From: an uncultured Clostridia bacterium
GTDB lineage: Bacteria > Bacillota > Clostridia > Christensenellales > Borkfalkiaceae
Direction: 5' to 3'
NCBI GenBank assembly: GCA_934247855.1
Contig: CAKQKA010000086.1
Location: 1-6,481 of the forward strand
DNA: 6,481 nt
In this document: piece by piece, positions 3,561-6,481 of the stretch
How positions within the stretch are numbered: the first letter of the stretch is position 1
Layout of the letters: every line of letters starts with the position of its first letter
Position numbers and translations under genes: made by a program
The notes under the pieces: generated by a model
Seen by the model: only the letters and a program-made list of their open reading frames with translations
What the model was told of the DNA's origin: nothing
Database searches by the model: none

Positions 3561-6481
3561 ATGGAAAGCAAAAGGAAACTACTTAAAGTTTTGTTTTCGG
3601 TTGTTGCGGCGTTATCGTTGATAATCGTCGGAACGGTAGCTGCGTGTACCAAGAAGCCGGGGAAGAATTCCGGCAGCGACAGCGGCGGTCAGATCGAAAC
3701 AAGGCTTAGCGGAAAGTTCTATCTCGCAACCGCAACCGAAGACGATGTTGTAATCGAACTCGAACTGCGCGACGACGGAACTTATTCGATGAAGCTCGGC
3801 GCGGATGACTCAACGGGCAATTACTCGCTTGACGGGGCAAAACTCAGTTTATCCGATAACTCGGGTGACAGTTATGCCGCCGAATACAACGGAGATTCGG
3901 TTGTATTCGTTTACAAAGGACAACAATATGTTCTGATTGTCGATGAAACGTACACCGTCAGTTTTTCGGGCTTGGAGGGGTATAACTCCCTCTCGGTAAG
4001 AAACGGCAAAACCGTCGGCGAAGTCGCGAATCCGACAAAAGAGGGATACAGCTTTGTCGGTTGGTTTACGGAGGCTGCCTTCATAAACCAATTTTATCCC
4101 ACCCGCACTCCGGTTAAGGGCAACTTGACACTTTATGCGAGATTTGTCAGTTCGACTGCCGAAGGGTACAAGGTAAGACGTTACGACATGAGTAACAATC
4201 TTCTCGGCGAGGACTTTGTTGCGGCAGGCGGAACGCTTTCGTTAAGCGGCGATATGGGCGATAACTTCCTCGGTTGGTGGAGCAGCGATTCTATGAAGTC
4301 GACTAAGCTTACCGCGCAGGTAAAGAGCGGCGCAAAGCTGACCGAAGATACGGCGCTTTACGCGGTATATAAAACCGGTTCGGATGACGCAACTCCTTAC
4401 GTCAGCGTAAACGCAAGCGGTCTTAGCTGGACTGCTGTTCCGGGTACTCTTTACGATATAACGATTAAGTTAAACGATAAGAATGTCGGCGGAAGAACGG
4501 CTTATGAAGGCAGTTCTTTCAATTTCGACTTTGCGGCGCAGGCTGCGGGCGAATATGAAGTAAGCGTTTCCGGTAACGGTGCGTCGATGACCGCTTATTA
4601 CACGAACAAGCGTCTTGCAAGACCTTCAGGCTTAAAAGCGGAGGGTAACACGTTCTCGTTCGCGGCTGTAAAGGACGCCACCGCTTATTACCTCACGCTT
4701 AACGGAAAGAACATCCCGCTCGGCGCGAATACCTATTTCGATTTCTCCGATTACGAAATGCCGAAAGACGGTCTTAAATTCGTTGTAAAAGCGCATGCCG
4801 CAGATTATAGCGATTCCGAGTCTTTTGAGTTTGTATTGGTGAGAGCGCTTGCCAACGTTGAAAATATAACTTGTGCCGACGGCAAACTCGCATGGGCTGC
4901 GATCGAAGGCGCGACCGGATACGAAGTGACCGTAAACGGCAAGACCGCTTTTGTAGAGGACAACGAATTTGACGTTTCCGACCTCTATGGCGAGCTTAAC
5001 GTTTCGGTTAAACCCGTTGCAAACGGATATTATTCCGAAAGCACGGCTAAAAAGATAGATAAGAAAGAACTTGCTACGCCTACCGGTCTTAAATATTCTT
5101 ACAAAGGCAATAAGGAATATATCGGATGGGCGAAGAGCGAAAACGCGACAGGGTACGAATTGAAAGTTACCGGTAAGGTCGGTACTTCCGATAAGACCAT
5201 AACCGAAAATCTGTCTAAAGACACAACGTCTTTTGAATTGGCTCTGGGTACATTCAGCATTGGTTGCGCCCTCAATGTCGAACTCGTTGCAAAAGCGTCG
5301 GATGAAGCCAATAATTCTTTACCTGCTGCTTTGGCGGTATCGTACGGCGAAATCAAGGACGTCGTTTACTCCGACGGCACGCTTACATGGGCTCCGCTGA
5401 GAAGAACGAGCGAATATATGCTCACGCTGCCCGACGGTACCGAAGTAATGACAACCGACAACAGGTACGACTCTGTAAAATTCAACAGAGCCGGTGAAAA
5501 TATGTTTACGGTAAAGAGCGGATCGATCTCTCAGACGATAAAGGTAACCGCATATGCTATAACCTTTATGACCAACAGCACGACCGTTCCTACTTTGTAT
5601 CACGCATACGGCGATACGGTTGTATTGCCCGATACGGAGCTTGCTCGTACGGGTTATAACTTTGCCGGCTGGATAGATATTGCAAACGTTCCTTACGGCG
5701 AATCGTTCGTGCTCAAAGAAAACGCAGGCGTAACGCTTTATGCCGCTTGGGATTCAAAGGAATATACCGTAACTCTTGACGCAGGAGACTACGGAAAATT
5801 AGAAGACGGCAAAAACACCGTAACCGTTAAATACGGAAAGCGCGACTCGGTGTTCTTCATGCCCGAACTCAACGGTGTAGATAACTCCAAACTGTTCTAC
5901 GGCTGGTATACTCAACAGTCCGGTCAGGGCACAAGACTTACCGATGAAAACGGCATAATGCTCAGGGCATACGGCAGTCCTTACGACACCACCGTTTACG
6001 CGCACTGGGTTGCCGCATTTGAATTCGTAGTTGCCAAAACTAACGAAGACGGTTCTGCCAAATCTTACAGCGTCAAGGCCGGTTCCGAAATCGATAAGTT
6101 CGAAGGCTCGGCGGTTACTATTCCGTCTACCTATAACGGCAAACCAGTAACGCTTATCGAAAGTAACGCATTCTATGATTGCGACTTTACGGTACTTAAC
6201 ATACCTAACTCGGTTTACACTATCGAGCTTATATCGACCGATACGGGTTCCGCGTTCTCGAACTGCAGATATCTCGAAGCGATCAACGTATACGACGTTG
6301 GCGAACTCGTTCTCGAACAGGATAAACGTTATTTCAGCGAGGACGGCGTACTCTATTTTGAACACGAAACCGCAGTAACGAACTTTAAAAATACGGAAGT
6401 TGCTTATGTTCCCAGAGGTAAAGAGGGAACGCTCGTAATTTCCGATAAAGCAGAAGTCGTGCCTATGGGCGTGCTCGGCAG
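3561..6481 (+). CDS. large multidomain surface lipoprotein with InlB B-repeats, Fn3-like units and BspA-like LRR (3' end missing)
   Basis: The reading frame is open to the window edge: 973 residues and no stop. AGGAGG (3548-3553), seven bases before ATG, fixes the start. A basic n-region, a hydrophobic stretch and the lipobox VAAC (Cys29) indicate a lipid-anchored outer-surface protein. A Ser/Gly/Lys linker (30-45) leads to a small beta-rich domain (about 48-127). InlB B-repeat (Listeria-Bacteroides repeat) units follow at about 131-195 (GYSFVGW, ending TLYARF) and, degenerate, at 203-270 (NFLGWW, ending ALYAVY). Five fibronectin-III-like units of 70-90 residues span about 278-665, marked by motifs such as LSW-AVPGTLYDI, LAW-AIEGATGYEV and LTW-APLRRTSEYM. 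Two more B-repeats lie at 667-730 (GYNFAGW, TLYAAW) and 735-816 (FYGWYT, TVYAHW). From about 852 a BspA-type LRR_5 region begins: VTIPSTYNG, NAFYDC, LNIPNS, AFSNCRYLEAINV, FSEDGVLYF. No enzyme motif is seen. The role is probably adhesion or ligand binding. It has its own promoter and structured leader. Confidence 0.9.
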   Translation, partial: MESKRKLLKVLFSVVAALSLIIVGTVAACTKKPGKNSGSDSGGQIETRLSGKFYLATATEDDVVIELELRDDGTYSMKLGADDSTGNYSLDGAKLSLSDNSGDSYAAEYNGDSVVFVYKGQQYVLIVDETYTVSFSGLEGYNSLSVRNGKTVGEVANPTKEGYSFVGWFTEAAFINQFYPTRTPVKGNLTLYARFVSSTAEGYKVRRYDMSNNLLGEDFVAAGGTLSLSGDMGDNFLGWWSSDSMKSTKLTAQVKSGAKLTEDTALYAVYKTGSDDATPYVSVNASGLSWTAVPGTLYDITIKLNDKNVGGRTAYEGSSFNFDFAAQAAGEYEVSVSGNGASMTAYYTNKRLARPSGLKAEGNTFSFAAVKDATAYYLTLNGKNIPLGANTYFDFSDYEMPKDGLKFVVKAHAADYSDSESFEFVLVRALANVENITCADGKLAWAAIEGATGYEVTVNGKTAFVEDNEFDVSDLYGELNVSVKPVANGYYSESTAKKIDKKELATPTGLKYSYKGNKEYIGWAKSENATGYELKVTGKVGTSDKTITENLSKDTTSFELALGTFSIGCALNVELVAKASDEANNSLPAALAVSYGEIKDVVYSDGTLTWAPLRRTSEYMLTLPDGTEVMTTDNRYDSVKFNRAGENMFTVKSGSISQTIKVTAYAITFMTNSTTVPTLYHAYGDTVVLPDTELARTGYNFAGWIDIANVPYGESFVLKENAGVTLYAAWDSKEYTVTLDAGDYGKLEDGKNTVTVKYGKRDSVFFMPELNGVDNSKLFYGWYTQQSGQGTRLTDENGIMLRAYGSPYDTTVYAHWVAAFEFVVAKTNEDGSAKSYSVKAGSEIDKFEGSAVTIPSTYNGKPVTLIESNAFYDCDFTVLNIPNSVYTIELISTDTGSAFSNCRYLEAINVYDVGELVLEQDKRYFSEDGVLYFEHETAVTNFKNTEVAYVPRGKEGTLVISDKAEVVPMGVLG

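Noticed and set aside
5799..6365. 188-codon open frame on the minus strand
   Set aside because: It lies wholly antisense to the large lipoprotein gene, whose domains are clear in the plus-strand frame. It is an artefact of codon usage.

Overview
The window looks like a piece of a Gram-positive, Clostridia-type genome of moderate GC content. The signs are strong purine-rich ribosome binding sites, two signal-peptidase-II lipoprotein precursors, and a very large surface lipoprotein combining InlB B-repeats with a BspA-type leucine-rich region. Such proteins are frequent in uncultured gut Clostridia (Christensenellales and relatives). That placement is an inference from style, not from a marker gene.

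Positions 1-2750 hold a complete importer operon of the polar amino acid uptake family: a lipid-anchored substrate-binding protein (103-954), a single permease (1062-1817) and the ATPase (1820-2659), all on the plus strand. A possible -10 box lies at the very start of the window. An intercistronic hairpin separates the binding protein from the permease. The ATPase Shine-Dalgarno sequence is embedded in the permease stop region. A good intrinsic terminator ends the unit at 2714-2750. The binding protein captures the amino acid outside, the permease (expected to be a homodimer) forms the channel, and two ATPase copies power it. The substrate cannot be fixed from sequence alone. The ATPase carries an unusual charged insertion of about 35 residues.

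Positions 2751-3350 are AT-rich and contain no convincing gene. They hold phased A-tracts, a 14-bp perfect palindrome, a small GC-rich inverted repeat and three imperfect 20-bp tandem repeats.

A near-consensus promoter (3351-3379) then opens a second transcription unit. Its leader of about 175 nt is markedly more GC-rich than the preceding spacer and can fold into several hairpins, one followed by a short U-run. I could not match it to a riboswitch class I know. The unit encodes a lipoprotein that starts at 3561 and runs off the right edge: 973 residues are visible with no stop. Its order is lipobox, small beta-rich domain, two B-repeat-like units, five fibronectin-III-like units, two further B-repeats, then a BspA-like leucine-rich region. 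It is probably an adhesin or other surface-binding protein. No functional link to the transporter is evident beyond proximity.
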